NCBI GenBank assembly: GCA_035378985.1
Contig: DAOSUR010000013.1
Span: 36,557-100,556, forward strand
Length of the DNA stretch: 64,000 nt
Reading direction: 5' to 3'
Source: Anaerohalosphaeraceae bacterium
GTDB taxonomy: Bacteria; Planctomycetota; Phycisphaerae; Sedimentisphaerales; Anaerohalosphaeraceae
Position numbers and translations under genes: made by a program. Position 1 is the first letter of the stretch, and every line of letters begins with the position of its first letter. Shown piece after piece: positions 25,678-34,361 of the stretch. The notes beneath the pieces were generated by a model that was not told the DNA's origin, ran no database searches, and was given only the letters and a program-made list of their open reading frames with translations.

Positions 25678-27672
25678 ATGAAATTGCTGCTTCTTCCCGC
25701 ATCATTTTTCCTCGCCATGGGTTTGGCGTATTCGGGTCAATCGGGTGATTTAACCGAGGATGGGGTTGTGGACATCCAGGATCTTTCCGCACTTTCCCAA
25801 TACTGGCTGTCTCAGGTTCCGTCTGTTCGGCATTATCCGGTTGCCGTGACAGTAGCCGCATCGAATGCTTCGCCGGAGGACAAGGCCTCCGCAGATTTTG
25901 TCTGCGACGGAGTCAATGACCAGGAAGAAATTATGGCAGCCTATCAGGTTCTTTTAAACAGGACGGCGGATGTACACATCGGCGGGGCTGTTCGGAATTT
26001 ATACATCGGCGGCAAAATTGAACTTACGGCAGGGTGGTATAATATTGACGGGGCAATCAACATCACCGGGCCGGCTCCTGTGACGCTGGAAGGGGTTGGC
26101 TTCCAAAGTGATTGGCGCACATCGTCATTCTATGGTGCAGGTACCGTTCTGAAACTGAATTATTTGGGCACTCTTTTGAATTATGCATATACATCTGACC
26201 CGCCTACCGGCTGGTCCTGCGGGCAAATTCGCGGCATATGGTTTGATGGAAACAGCGCAGGTCTTTCCGGTGCTTACGCCAATGCTCCAGGTTTGACCTT
26301 CAGTGCAGGCATCCGGATTGCCTCCAAAGGGGATGTCCATATTACCGACTGCATGTTCGCCAATTTCGAACATGAGTGGGTGCTGTATTCGAGTGCTCAT
26401 GGGATTTGGGTCGATCACTGCGATTTTGAAAACAGTTATCCAATCCGGGGAATTGTTTATTTAGATACATGGTCCGGTCTGAAGCGAGATTGGATCAGCA
26501 GTTGTCATTTTGCCCGCTGTGCCCAATCAACCTCTTTTCCGGCAGTCTATGGCATTTATGTGAATCATAATATGGTTTGGATTAGCAGCTGCAATTTTGA
26601 ACGGATCAGCACGGATTGCTCGGAAACCGTGCCTTACGGGATTTATTTAAATAAGGCCGGAGATGTCAAAATCACGAACTGCACTTTTTCCTATGTGTGT
26701 GAGCCGACAGCCAAGCCTGCTCATGCGGCCGGAGCCGTCATTTATGCCTCGGCCTACAGCGGCGGGTCCAAAATCATCGGCAATACCTTTGAAAACAGCG
26801 CCGGGGCCGTCGGAGCCAGAGTTCTGTCGATTAACGCCCCGGACATCATCGTATCCAGCAACACGTTCCATGCCTGCAATCTGACTTTGGATGCCTCTTC
26901 TGCGCTGTCTTCCGTCCTCGAACTTCTTTCCGATGCCCGGCGAATCAAGGTTGCCGACAATATTGTGCAGCAGTGTCTGGATAATCCCGCCGGCTGCGGC
27001 ATTCGCATCAGCGGGGCCAAACAGATATCCCTGACCGGAAATATCATCAGTTCTCTGCCTTCGGATGCAGTTTGGATTCAAAGCGGCAGCGAAGATATTC
27101 TGCTTCAGGGCAACAGCGGGTTCGCCTGGGGTGGTGACGGCTCTTTTGTACGTCTGGAGCGAAACACCAGGCATATTTCCATTCTCAGCAATCAGGCCGA
27201 TGGAACCATCAGTGCATCAGCCCGCAGCGGGGCTTTTCTCTGGGCGGCCGCCGGCTCGCAGGGATTGGTCGAGAATCTCTGCTTATCCGGAAATCATGTA
27301 TACAATGTCGACCATTCTTTTCATCCGAATACGGATTGGGCATCGGTAAGGGAATTCACCGCGTCGGCCAACAAAGGGTTGAATGCAGTTTTCAGCGGTC
27401 CTTGCGACAGTGTCTTGCCTCCGCTTCCGATGGCGGCATTCGATACATCTTCGGGCCCCATCAGCGCGGTTCTGATGGATGGTTCCCAACCCGGTGAAAT
27501 CTGTTACTTCGAGATGAAAGAGGGTACTGCGTCTGTCAATCTGACAGTCAATCCATCCAATTCTCAGGCAGCCCGCATTTATGTATTTGACGCAATTGGG
27601 GAAAATCTGATGATGCTCTGGAACGGATCGGTTTGGATAGAACTGCAAAAAACCTGCGGGCAGATGGAGTAA
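25678..27672 (+). CDS. Secreted right-handed beta-helix protein with N-terminal dockerin-like segment
   Basis: 664 residues. Signal peptide 1-20 (LLLLPASFFLAMGLAYSGQ), immediately followed by a dockerin-like unit (DLTEDGVVDIQDLSALSQYW), an unusual place since this segment is normally C-terminal. Residues about 70-560 are a pectate-lyase-like parallel beta-helix: ASADFVCDGVNDQEEI near the start is typical of phage/planctomycete helix proteins, followed by many coils with ITNCTF, ISSCNF, VSSNTF and ILLQGN patterns. The last 80 residues form a small beta domain. No lyase catalytic set can be named. Probably a polysaccharide-binding or -degrading surface protein. Confidence 0.82.
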   Translation: MKLLLLPASFFLAMGLAYSGQSGDLTEDGVVDIQDLSALSQYWLSQVPSVRHYPVAVTVAASNASPEDKASADFVCDGVNDQEEIMAAYQVLLNRTADVHIGGAVRNLYIGGKIELTAGWYNIDGAINITGPAPVTLEGVGFQSDWRTSSFYGAGTVLKLNYLGTLLNYAYTSDPPTGWSCGQIRGIWFDGNSAGLSGAYANAPGLTFSAGIRIASKGDVHITDCMFANFEHEWVLYSSAHGIWVDHCDFENSYPIRGIVYLDTWSGLKRDWISSCHFARCAQSTSFPAVYGIYVNHNMVWISSCNFERISTDCSETVPYGIYLNKAGDVKITNCTFSYVCEPTAKPAHAAGAVIYASAYSGGSKIIGNTFENSAGAVGARVLSINAPDIIVSSNTFHACNLTLDASSALSSVLELLSDARRIKVADNIVQQCLDNPAGCGIRISGAKQISLTGNIISSLPSDAVWIQSGSEDILLQGNSGFAWGGDGSFVRLERNTRHISILSNQADGTISASARSGAFLWAAAGSQGLVENLCLSGNHVYNVDHSFHPNTDWASVREFTASANKGLNAVFSGPCDSVLPPLPMAAFDTSSGPISAVLMDGSQPGEICYFEMKEGTASVNLTVNPSNSQAARIYVFDAIGENLMMLWNGSVWIELQKTCGQME

Positions 27673-27679
27673 CGGTTCA

Positions 27680-27712
27680 TTCAGAATTTTTTCTGAAAAT
27701 TTCTTTTTTTTG
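27680..27712 (+). terminator. Weak Rho-independent terminator
   Basis: TTCAGAA (27680-27686), four T, TTCTGAA (27691-27697), then AATTTC and a run of eight T. The stem is short and AT-rich, but its position just after the beta-helix stop supports it. Confidence 0.5.
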
Positions 27713-27793
27713 CGCTGAATTTCTGGAGTCCTGTTTCGTTTTCTGGTAAAATCACAAAGAGAACGATAACTGCAGATTCCTGAGGGGGTTTGT

Positions 27794-28930
27794 ATGAAGA
27801 CGGGGAAAGTCCGCTACTGTACAGACATCCGGCAGATTTCTTTTTTGTCAGAAAAAGAAAAAACCCTCATGGAACCGGTCGTCGAGCGATTTCCCTTCCG
27901 GGCCAATGACTACTATCTTTCCCTGATTGACTGGAATGACCCCGCTGACCCGATTCGGCGAATGATTGTGCCCAGCGCCGATGAACTGGAGCCGTGGGGC
28001 CGTCCTGACCCCTCTGATGAAAGTACCTATACCGTGATGCAGGGGGTCGAACACAAATACAACACAACGGTTCTGCTTCTGGTCAGCGAGGTCTGCGACG
28101 GCATCTGCCGCTACTGTTTCCGCAAGCGGCTCTTTGCCCGCCAGAAGCAGGAGGTTCTCCGCGATTTGCCGGCCGCGCTTGACTATATCTGCGCGCACAC
28201 CGAGATTACCAACGTGCTGCTGACCGGCGGCGACCCGTTTATCCTGACCACACACAAACTGGAACAGATTATTGCGCCGCTGCGTCAGATTCCCCATGTT
28301 CAGATTATCCGCATCGGAACGCGCATCCCCGTTTTCAATCCCTTGCGAATTCTTGAGGACAATGATTTACTCTCCCTGATTGAGAAATATTCTCTGCCGG
28401 ACAGGAAAATCTACATTATGACCCACTTCTGTCATCCGCGCGAATTAACTACGCAGGCCCTCGAGGCCGCCCACCGGCTTCAGAAGGCCGGAGCCGTTCT
28501 GTGCAACCAGTGCCCGCTGATTCGGGGCGTCAATGACAACCCCCAAACCCTGGCTCTGCTGATGCAGAAGTGCTCCTTTGCGGGGATTGTGCCGTATTAT
28601 CTGTTCCAGTGCCGGCCTGCTCTGGGCAATCATGCCTATACCGTGCCGATTGAAGAGGCCTATGACATTCTTCGTCAGGCCAAGTCAATGGTCTCTGGTC
28701 TGGCCAAACGGCTGCGCTTTGTGATGTCTCATTCGACCGGCAAGCTTGAAATCATCGCCAAGACCGATGAATACACATATTTCAAATACCACCGTGCTGC
28801 CAATGATGCCGACAGCAGCCGGGTTCTGATCTGCCGTTCCAATCCGAAGGCCTGCTGGCTGGATGATTATGAAGAAGTCATTCACGATTACCCGCCGGAG
28901 CGTCCGTATCATTTTTACGGCCCGGAGTAA
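27794..28930 (+). CDS. KamA-family radical SAM protein (lysine 2,3-aminomutase-like)
   Basis: 378 residues, a little shorter than clostridial lysine 2,3-aminomutase. The [4Fe-4S]/SAM triad is C-x3-C-x2-C at Cys101, Cys105 and Cys108 (EVCDGICRYCFRKR); VLLTGGDPF is the glycine-rich SAM-contact strand, and IRIGTRIPVFNPLRI and TQALEAAHRLQKAGAVLCNQCPLIRGVNDN match the aminomutase core. Either a beta-lysine-forming mutase or one of the related uncharacterised KamA proteins; no partner acetyltransferase (AblB) is next to it. A strong GAGGGGG site precedes ATG 27794. The 3' end overlaps the convergent VanZ-like gene by 53 bases. Confidence 0.87.
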   Translation: MKTGKVRYCTDIRQISFLSEKEKTLMEPVVERFPFRANDYYLSLIDWNDPADPIRRMIVPSADELEPWGRPDPSDESTYTVMQGVEHKYNTTVLLLVSEVCDGICRYCFRKRLFARQKQEVLRDLPAALDYICAHTEITNVLLTGGDPFILTTHKLEQIIAPLRQIPHVQIIRIGTRIPVFNPLRILEDNDLLSLIEKYSLPDRKIYIMTHFCHPRELTTQALEAAHRLQKAGAVLCNQCPLIRGVNDNPQTLALLMQKCSFAGIVPYYLFQCRPALGNHAYTVPIEEAYDILRQAKSMVSGLAKRLRFVMSHSTGKLEIIAKTDEYTYFKYHRAANDADSSRVLICRSNPKACWLDDYEEVIHDYPPERPYHFYGPE

Positions 28931-29672
28931 ACACCTGCCTGCCCTCTGATTTGTCATCCCACGGCCGCCTGGACAGCACCGCCGTTGAGATGACCAGCGA
29001 AGAGACAATTGCAAAGAACGCTGCAAAAAGACACATTCGGTCGGGCTCTCTATGTACAAACCGACCCTCGAGCCAGATTCCAAACACCAGCAGCATCGGC
29101 ACGGCTAAGCCCTTCAGAAATCCGCGCAGGGTTCGGACAGGTCTTTTTCGCGACAGAAAGTGCATCCAGATCAGAGTAAACGCCGAATAAGCCGTAAAGT
29201 GAAAAAACATTTCGAGATGCATCTCTGGCTGCAGAAAAAGAAGATTCGAATGATTCTGGATGAAAAGAATAAACAGAGCTGAGACTGCCGGCAGGGCCGG
29301 CCAGAAACTGAAAAATGTCAGAATTCCAAGCCCGGCTCCGATCCCGGCAAGATTGGCCGCAAAATCCCGCCAATCCGCCGAACGGCCGATGAACGGACGG
29401 CCCTGAAGCCATTCATCAAAGGCCGCATAGCCGGCCAGCCCCAGCAAAACCATCCACACAAGAGGCCGATTCCAGCGAACTTTTTCGTAAGGACTGAATG
29501 CCAGCCAGGTCAGAAAAGCCAGGGCCAGGTACGCCGCAAAGTGCATCAGTTTGTCGGACATTCCGCTGCGGCGGGCAATTTCCGGTATCGGAATGTGCGT
29601 CAGCCAGAAAAGCAGCGGCCAGTAAATCCCAGCCGCAAGCAGAATATATTGATGTCGCCTTTTCAAAGCCAT
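28878..29672 (-). CDS. VanZ-like family membrane protein
   Basis: 264 residues. The N-terminal half has four hydrophobic segments with VanZ hallmarks: SDKLMHFAAYLALAFL, FDEWLQGRPFIGRSADWRDFAANLAGIGAG. The C-terminal half adds about four segments. VanZ-domain proteins are poorly understood; VanZ itself lowers teicoplanin sensitivity. Last gene of the leftward tRNA-hisH-hisF-membrane protein group, 12 bases after the preceding gene. Its C-terminal 17 codons overlap the end of the KamA gene on the other strand, so one of the two tails is under double constraint. Confidence 0.8.
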   Translation of the reverse strand: MALKRRHQYILLAAGIYWPLLFWLTHIPIPEIARRSGMSDKLMHFAAYLALAFLTWLAFSPYEKVRWNRPLVWMVLLGLAGYAAFDEWLQGRPFIGRSADWRDFAANLAGIGAGLGILTFFSFWPALPAVSALFILFIQNHSNLLFLQPEMHLEMFFHFTAYSAFTLIWMHFLSRKRPVRTLRGFLKGLAVPMLLVFGIWLEGRFVHREPDRMCLFAAFFAIVSSLVISTAVLSRRPWDDKSEGRQVFTPGRKNDTDAPAGNRE

Positions 29673-29684
29673 GGGGGCCTGCTG

Positions 29685-30647
29685 TCAGATTCCGCCTGAT
29701 GGTTCCGTATGGGGCGGCTGAATCGGCGGCAGTTCAGTGTTTTTGAACCAGAGGTTGTAAGCCGGACCGAACTGGGCCAGAAAATCCAGGGCATAAGCAC
29801 GCCGAAAGACTAACAGCGGAAGCAGAAGAACAGACATCAGATAAGACCCGACAAAAGGGATAGCGGCCGTACAGCAAATACAGCAGGTCAGACCGAGCAG
29901 CAGCATTGTGAGAATGGCAATCGCCGTATTCAGAAGAGCCTGAAACAGGAAGTACAGAAAAAATTTTCCGGGAAATTCACGGAGCAGAAGGAGCAGTTCG
30001 CTCCAGGCCTGAATGGCTTTGCACTGCCGCAGCATCATCAGCGGTGCCGCAAAATCAGCCGTAAAACAGAATACAATGGATTGAAGCAGAACCAGCAAAA
30101 TCAGAAGGGGCAGACCGACCGCTAACAGCATTCCGCCGGCAGCGCTTTCCATACCGCCTCTGAACAAAAGAGCGGTGGAAACGATGAAGAAAAGAATCAG
30201 CGGCAGCAGGCAAAGCATTACACCCACTGCCAGAGCCAAGGAGAAAAAAAATAAACTGTTTCCCTGTCCGGCGTACATACGCCAAGGGGCTGCAATCGCA
30301 GGCTGATTGGAAACAATGCCGTGAAGAAACAGAAAAACCCCTCGGGATTTGACCCAGAACAAAAACACCAGAAACGCCAGAAGAAGCACCCCGCCTGTTA
30401 TTATCAGGGGAATCAGCCAACCTGGAATGCTTTCAAACGGCGTCCTCCAGGTCTGTGATTCTGTACATCGTCCGCCAAACCGGTTGAATCCAAACCCGAC
30501 GTTTCCGGGCAGTGCAGCCAGCCATGCACAAAATCCGTGCATGGCCCACTTTTTCAAATCAAATGGGAAAAGGATGCATCTGGTTTTTTTAATGGCCGTG
30601 GTGACCGGTTTGATAATTCGTATCGAAAGAGATTCGGCAGACTCCAT
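29685..30647 (-). CDS. Polytopic membrane protein of unknown function
   Basis: 320 residues from the ATG at 30647, which follows a near-perfect AAGGAGGAG site and lies 13 bases after the hisF stop. After a soluble N-terminus (about 85 residues) there are about six hydrophobic segments, including WLIPLIITGGVLLLAFLVFLFW and LFFFSLALAVGVMLCLLPLILF, and a cysteine cluster (LTCCICC) in the last pair. No catalytic motif is visible. Similar glycine/leucine-rich proteins of this size are frequent in planctomycetes, but I cannot name the family with confidence. Co-transcription with hisF looks likely. Confidence 0.7.
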   Translation of the reverse strand: MESAESLSIRIIKPVTTAIKKTRCILFPFDLKKWAMHGFCAWLAALPGNVGFGFNRFGGRCTESQTWRTPFESIPGWLIPLIITGGVLLLAFLVFLFWVKSRGVFLFLHGIVSNQPAIAAPWRMYAGQGNSLFFFSLALAVGVMLCLLPLILFFIVSTALLFRGGMESAAGGMLLAVGLPLLILLVLLQSIVFCFTADFAAPLMMLRQCKAIQAWSELLLLLREFPGKFFLYFLFQALLNTAIAILTMLLLGLTCCICCTAAIPFVGSYLMSVLLLPLLVFRRAYALDFLAQFGPAYNLWFKNTELPPIQPPHTEPSGGI

Positions 30648-30660
30648 TTCGCTCCTCCTT

Positions 30661-31428
30661 TCAAATCGGCCGGATGGGAATCCCCCGTTGGGCCAGATAG
30701 TCTTTAACCTGCCGGATGGAATAGGTTCCGTAATGAAAAATTGATGCCGCCAGCACGGCATCGGCTCGGCCTGCTTCAATCACCTCGGCCATGCTCTCGA
30801 GCGTGCCGGCCCCGCCGGAGGCAATGACCGGAATCTCCACCGCCTCTGCAATCGCTTTCGTTAAGGCCACATCATACCCCGCCTGTGTGCTGTCGGCGTC
30901 CATGCTGGTCAGCAGGATTTCCCCTGCCCCCAGCTCCTGAGCCCGCACGGCCCATTCCACCGCATCCAGCTCGGTCGGCTCTGACCCCGCCTTGATGCAC
31001 ACATGCCAGCGGTTTGTTCGTCCGGGGGTTCGTCGGGCGTCAATCGCCAGCACGACGCACTGGCTGCCGAACCGGTACGCCGCTTCCGAAATCAAGTGCG
31101 GATTGCGCACCGCCGCCGTATTGATGGAGCATTTGTCCGCACCGCTTCGCAGCAAAAGCCCGATTTCATCGGCGCTTGATATCCCACCCCCGACCGTGAA
31201 GGGGATAAAGACCCGCTCGGCCACCTTTTCCACCATCTCCACGATGGTTTTGCGGGAGCGAATCGTCGCCGTAATATCGAGGAAGACCAGCTCATCCGCC
31301 CCTTCCTCGCTGTAGCGGGCCCCCAGTTCCACCGGGTCGCCTGCATCCCGCAGATTGACAAAGTTCACCCCTTTGACAACCCGGTTGTCTTTGACATCCA
31401 GACAGGGGATGATTCGTTTGGTCAGCAT
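30661..31428 (-). CDS. hisF: Imidazole glycerol phosphate synthase, cyclase subunit
   Basis: Uses ammonia from HisH to turn PRFAR into imidazole glycerol phosphate and AICAR (histidine and purine link). 255 residues, (beta/alpha)8 barrel. MLTKRIIPCLDVKDNRVVKGVNF gives the catalytic Asp11; DITAT, FTVGGGI and AAVRNPHLI are phosphate-binding strands; LLTSMDADSTQAGYD and VIASGGAGTLESM complete the barrel. The start overlaps the hisH stop by seven bases, giving stoichiometric synthesis of the two subunits. Confidence 0.97.
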   Translation of the reverse strand: MLTKRIIPCLDVKDNRVVKGVNFVNLRDAGDPVELGARYSEEGADELVFLDITATIRSRKTIVEMVEKVAERVFIPFTVGGGISSADEIGLLLRSGADKCSINTAAVRNPHLISEAAYRFGSQCVVLAIDARRTPGRTNRWHVCIKAGSEPTELDAVEWAVRAQELGAGEILLTSMDADSTQAGYDVALTKAIAEAVEIPVIASGGAGTLESMAEVIEAGRADAVLAASIFHYGTYSIRQVKDYLAQRGIPIRPI

Positions 31429-32042
31429 ACCGTCTGCTTCTCACAGAACCTTACGAAATTTTTCAAAAACTGCAGCCCGTCGGCCGCGCTCTTTTCCGGA
31501 TGAAACTGACAGCCGAAGATGTTTTTTTTCTGCACGGCTGCGGGGATTTTGATTCCGTAGTGAGTGGAGGCAATCAGGGTTTCCGGGTCGGAAATCTCTG
31601 CATAGAACGAATGGGCGAATGCAAAATGCCTTCCCGGCCGCATATCCTCCAGCAGGGTCATTCCCTCCGGAATCTCCACATAATTCCATCCCATATGCGG
31701 AATTGTCAGCCCCAGATTTTGCGGAATCGGCACCACCTTGCCGCGGATAAGTCCCAGGCACCGATGCACACCCATCTCATAGGTTTCCTCAAACAGGATT
31801 TGATAGCCCACGCAGATGCCCAAGAGGGGCTTGCCCGCCAGAGCTTGTTCTTTAATGACCTCGGCAATCGGGGCGACATTCTGCATTGCATATCCGCTGG
31901 CCCCGACCCCGGGCAGAATCAGCCCGCGGGCCCGGCGGATGTCGGCGGGTTCGCACGAAACCTCTATCGGGGCGCCGATGTATCGGAATGCATTAATCAC
32001 ACTCCGCACATTCCCCACACCGTAATCAATTATCACCAGCAT
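31422..32042 (-). CDS. hisH: Imidazole glycerol phosphate synthase, glutamine amidotransferase subunit
   Basis: Releases ammonia from glutamine for HisF. 206 residues from ATG 32042 (an open frame continues upstream into the tRNA region and is not coding). Class I amidotransferase triad: Cys77 in GICVGYQ, His181 and Glu183 in CQFHPEKS, equal in spacing to E. coli HisH. LPGVGASGYAMQN is the family's oxyanion-side segment. The other histidine genes are not in this window. Confidence 0.97.
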   Translation of the reverse strand: MLVIIDYGVGNVRSVINAFRYIGAPIEVSCEPADIRRARGLILPGVGASGYAMQNVAPIAEVIKEQALAGKPLLGICVGYQILFEETYEMGVHRCLGLIRGKVVPIPQNLGLTIPHMGWNYVEIPEGMTLLEDMRPGRHFAFAHSFYAEISDPETLIASTHYGIKIPAAVQKKNIFGCQFHPEKSAADGLQFLKNFVRFCEKQTVC

Positions 32043-32118
32043 TTCACGAAACTGCCAAGCAGGAAAGAACGGCTTCCAAAGGAAATCCTCAGGGGCAGTC
32101 CTGAAGAGAAACAGCAAA

Positions 32119-32205
32119 CGGAGAGGGCGGGATTCGAACCCGCGGTACCCCAAAGGGCACACTGGTTTTCGAAACCAGCTCGATCAGCCGCTCCGACACC
32201 TCTCC
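32119..32205 (-). tRNA. tRNA-Ser (anticodon CGA)
   Basis: 87 nt. Acceptor GGAGAGG pairs with CCTCTCC and a G discriminator; the anticodon stem CTGGT/ACCAG encloses TTCGAAA, so the anticodon is CGA and it reads UCG. A long variable arm (about GTGCCCTTTGGGGTAC) is typical of class II serine tRNAs, followed by a GGTTCGAATCC-type T arm. CCA is not encoded. It precedes hisH by 76 bases on the same strand. Confidence 0.96.
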
Positions 32206-32237
32206 ACGTCCGGCCGTATCGGCCTTCAAACCCCCTT

Positions 32238-32266
32238 ACCATATCAGCTTCGTGGGTTTTTTGCAA
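32238..32266 (-). promoter_or_regulatory. Probable promoter of tRNA-Ser(CGA)
   Basis: On the - strand TTGCAA (32266-32261), 17 bases, TATGGT (32243-32238); the tRNA 5' end follows 33 bases later, leaving room for a short RNase P leader. Confidence 0.5.
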
Positions 32267-32450
32267 TCCGGAACGAAGGTTTTTCTGTTTGGTAAAAAAG
32301 GGGCTGAATTTTGTCTGTCAATTCTATTGTTTCGGCTTTAATGGGGGAATCCGCATAGAAAATATCGTTTATCTTTCTTCTCTTTTATCCTTTTTTAACA
32401 TTCGATTCATTCTTGCCTAACAGCGTCCCTTTACAACGTTGCCCGTCTTT

Positions 32451-32468
32451 CTGCGGTGTGCACCGCAG
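32451..32468. repeat. 8-bp inverted repeat CTGCGGTG-TG-CACCGCAG in a 340-base gene-free stretch
   Basis: The stretch 32206-32546 between the tRNA and the next gene has no coding frame I believe. It holds the tRNA promoter and, 79 bases before ATG 32547, this hairpin or operator-like repeat, followed by GTGTG-rich sequence. It could be a repressor site or a 5'-UTR hairpin for the beta-helix gene. Confidence 0.5.
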
Positions 32469-32546
32469 TGGGTCGTGTGTGAAGTGTGTCCAAAACCGGT
32501 GTGTGTATGAAAAGCAGAGAAAGTATCAGAAACGAAAGGAAAAAGT

Positions 32547-34163
32547 ATGAAGAAAGTCACAGCATATCTTTTGGTATGTGGGTTTCTGGCGGTCGGCATG
32601 GCGCGGGGGGCCGAAATCTTGGTTACCAGCCATATTGCCACCTCGACAACCTGGACGGCCGACAATACCTACAATCTGCAGAACCAGATTTATGTTCTGC
32701 CGGGTGCAACCCTGACAATTGAACCGGGAACTATTATTGCCAGCACGCCGACGGTGAATGGTTCCGGGTCTCTGGCGGTCTGCCGCGGAGGCAAAATCTA
32801 TGCGGTCGGAACGGCCCTGAAACCCATCATCTTTACCTCGAAGAACGATGACTTCAAAACGTGGCGTCCGGCCTGCAATGAGTGGGGCAACCTGACCATT
32901 ATGGGCAGAGCCATGATTTCCAACACCAACATCCTCAATCAGCAATCCTGCCCCCTCGGCTCCAACGTCTCTCCGATGGAAGGGCTTGTAGAGGAGTTCC
33001 CGGGCGACACGCGGGTTCTTTACGGCGGTAACGATGACGACGACGACAGCGGCTCGCTGATGTATGTTTCGATTCGGTACGGCGGGCGTGTGGTTGGTCT
33101 GGCCAACGAGCTCAACGGACTGTCGCTGGGCGGTGTCGGCCGCGAAACGGACATTGCGTACCTCGAAATTATGAACAACGTGGACGACGGCATCGAAATC
33201 TGGGGCGGAACCGTCAACCTCAAGTACGTGAGCATCTGGAACGTCGGCGATGACTATTTTGACCTCGACCAGGGCTGGAGAGGCAAGGCCCAGTTCGGCT
33301 TGATCGTTCAGGGATACAGTGCGGATGCCGCCCAGGGTTCCGGTGTAGCCGACCACTGCTTTGAGATGGACGGCGCCGAAAACTCCGATGCTCAGCCGGT
33401 TACGACGGCGAACATCTACAACTTTACGGCTATCGGACAGCCTCTGGCCGGTCGGGCCGGAACCGCCTGGAGAGGCAATGCCCGTGTCCAGTTCCACAAC
33501 AGCATCTTTATGGACCTCGGCACGAACCTGGTTCGGTTTGACAACGCCAGCGACAATGACAACGGCTACGCTTACAATGGAACGCTCACATGGGCGGAGA
33601 CCTGGACGACCAACTACAGCGAAGCATGGAACAAGTCCAACCCCAAGACCGGCGGACATCCGAATGTCAGCTGTGCAACAGCCGCCGACCTTCAGAAGAT
33701 GTATCAGGCCCAGTCTTCCGGCAAGCTGGCTGAAATCAACTACTGCGTCTTCTACAGCAATTTGAACTCCGGTGCTTATTCCAACAGCAACGGCTACAAC
33801 ACTGTGGCCGGTCTGAGCGGCAGCAACTGCGTCGGAAACATCTTTGCTGCGCAGAGCCCGATTCGGGCCCTGGTTCGCGGGGCGGATGTGACCGCCGGCG
33901 GAAAGACCCTCAAGCCGGTTGTGTACATTGACCCCCGGGCGTCTAACGATGCTCTGACGGCAGCTCCGGCGGCTCCGGCCGACGGGTTCTTTACCCCGGT
34001 CACCTATCGCGGCGCCTTCAACGCTTATGACAACTGGCTGGTCGGCTGGACAGCGGCTTATCAGTACGGAATGACCGGCCTGCAGGGCGATGTCAACGGT
34101 GATGACCAGGTGAATCTGAATGATTTGTCCGTTCTCAGCGAGAACTGGCTCCTGAGTCTGTAA
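32547..34163 (+). CDS. Secreted beta-helix protein of the TonB cluster, C-terminal dockerin-like segment
   Basis: 538 residues. Signal peptide 1-22 (MKKVTAYLLVCGFLAVGMARGA). The body follows a widespread outer-membrane/secreted family often mislabelled 'multidrug transporter': STTWTADNTYNLQ, ATLTIEPGTIIAS, NGSGSLAVCRGGKIYAVGT, GGNDDDDDSGSLMYVSIRYGG, ELNGLSLGGVG and NNVDDGIEIWGGTVNLKYVSI, a parallel beta-helix. The end is dockerin-like (GDVNGDDQVNLNDLSVLSEN). Relatives in marine bacteria sit beside TonB receptors of the kind encoded at 35615, so a role as partner or cargo-capture protein is plausible. A terminator follows, so it forms its own unit. Confidence 0.85.
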   Translation: MKKVTAYLLVCGFLAVGMARGAEILVTSHIATSTTWTADNTYNLQNQIYVLPGATLTIEPGTIIASTPTVNGSGSLAVCRGGKIYAVGTALKPIIFTSKNDDFKTWRPACNEWGNLTIMGRAMISNTNILNQQSCPLGSNVSPMEGLVEEFPGDTRVLYGGNDDDDDSGSLMYVSIRYGGRVVGLANELNGLSLGGVGRETDIAYLEIMNNVDDGIEIWGGTVNLKYVSIWNVGDDYFDLDQGWRGKAQFGLIVQGYSADAAQGSGVADHCFEMDGAENSDAQPVTTANIYNFTAIGQPLAGRAGTAWRGNARVQFHNSIFMDLGTNLVRFDNASDNDNGYAYNGTLTWAETWTTNYSEAWNKSNPKTGGHPNVSCATAADLQKMYQAQSSGKLAEINYCVFYSNLNSGAYSNSNGYNTVAGLSGSNCVGNIFAAQSPIRALVRGADVTAGGKTLKPVVYIDPRASNDALTAAPAAPADGFFTPVTYRGAFNAYDNWLVGWTAAYQYGMTGLQGDVNGDDQVNLNDLSVLSENWLLSL

Positions 34164-34197
34164 ATTGAACTTCGCACCAGACTGGAAATAGGTATGG

Positions 34198-34232
34198 GGA
34201 TGGCAGAAGACGGCTTCTGCCATCCTTTTTTG
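34198..34232 (+). terminator. Strong Rho-independent terminator
   Basis: Perfect 12-bp stem GGATGGCAGAAG / CTTCTGCCATCC (34198-34209 with 34214-34225), ACGG loop, then TTTTTT. It lies 35 bases after the beta-helix stop and separates it from the receptor operon. Confidence 0.93.
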
Positions 34233-34328
34233 TTTCAGTCCGTTCTGGTCTAACCGAAACCTAATCGTTTCCAAATATACCGAACACAAAACCCGTATAA
34301 AGTCCCGCGAAATACTCAAGGTCTGTTA

Positions 34329-34345
34329 GACAAGCCCGGCTTGTC
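34329..34345. promoter_or_regulatory. 17-base palindrome directly before the ribosome binding site of the receptor operon
   Basis: GACAAGCC-C-GGCTTGTC, a perfect 8-bp inverted repeat, ends three bases before AAAAGGA (34348 on). It could be an operator bound by a dimeric regulator, or an mRNA hairpin that affects access to the ribosome binding site. Confidence 0.6.
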
Positions 34346-34361
34346 AGAAAAGGATAGAGCT

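Noticed and set aside
31500..32420. Open frame of about 300 codons on the + strand across hisH and tRNA-Ser
   Set aside because: It is antisense to hisH, crosses the tRNA, and has the His/Gln/Arg-rich composition of a shadow frame.
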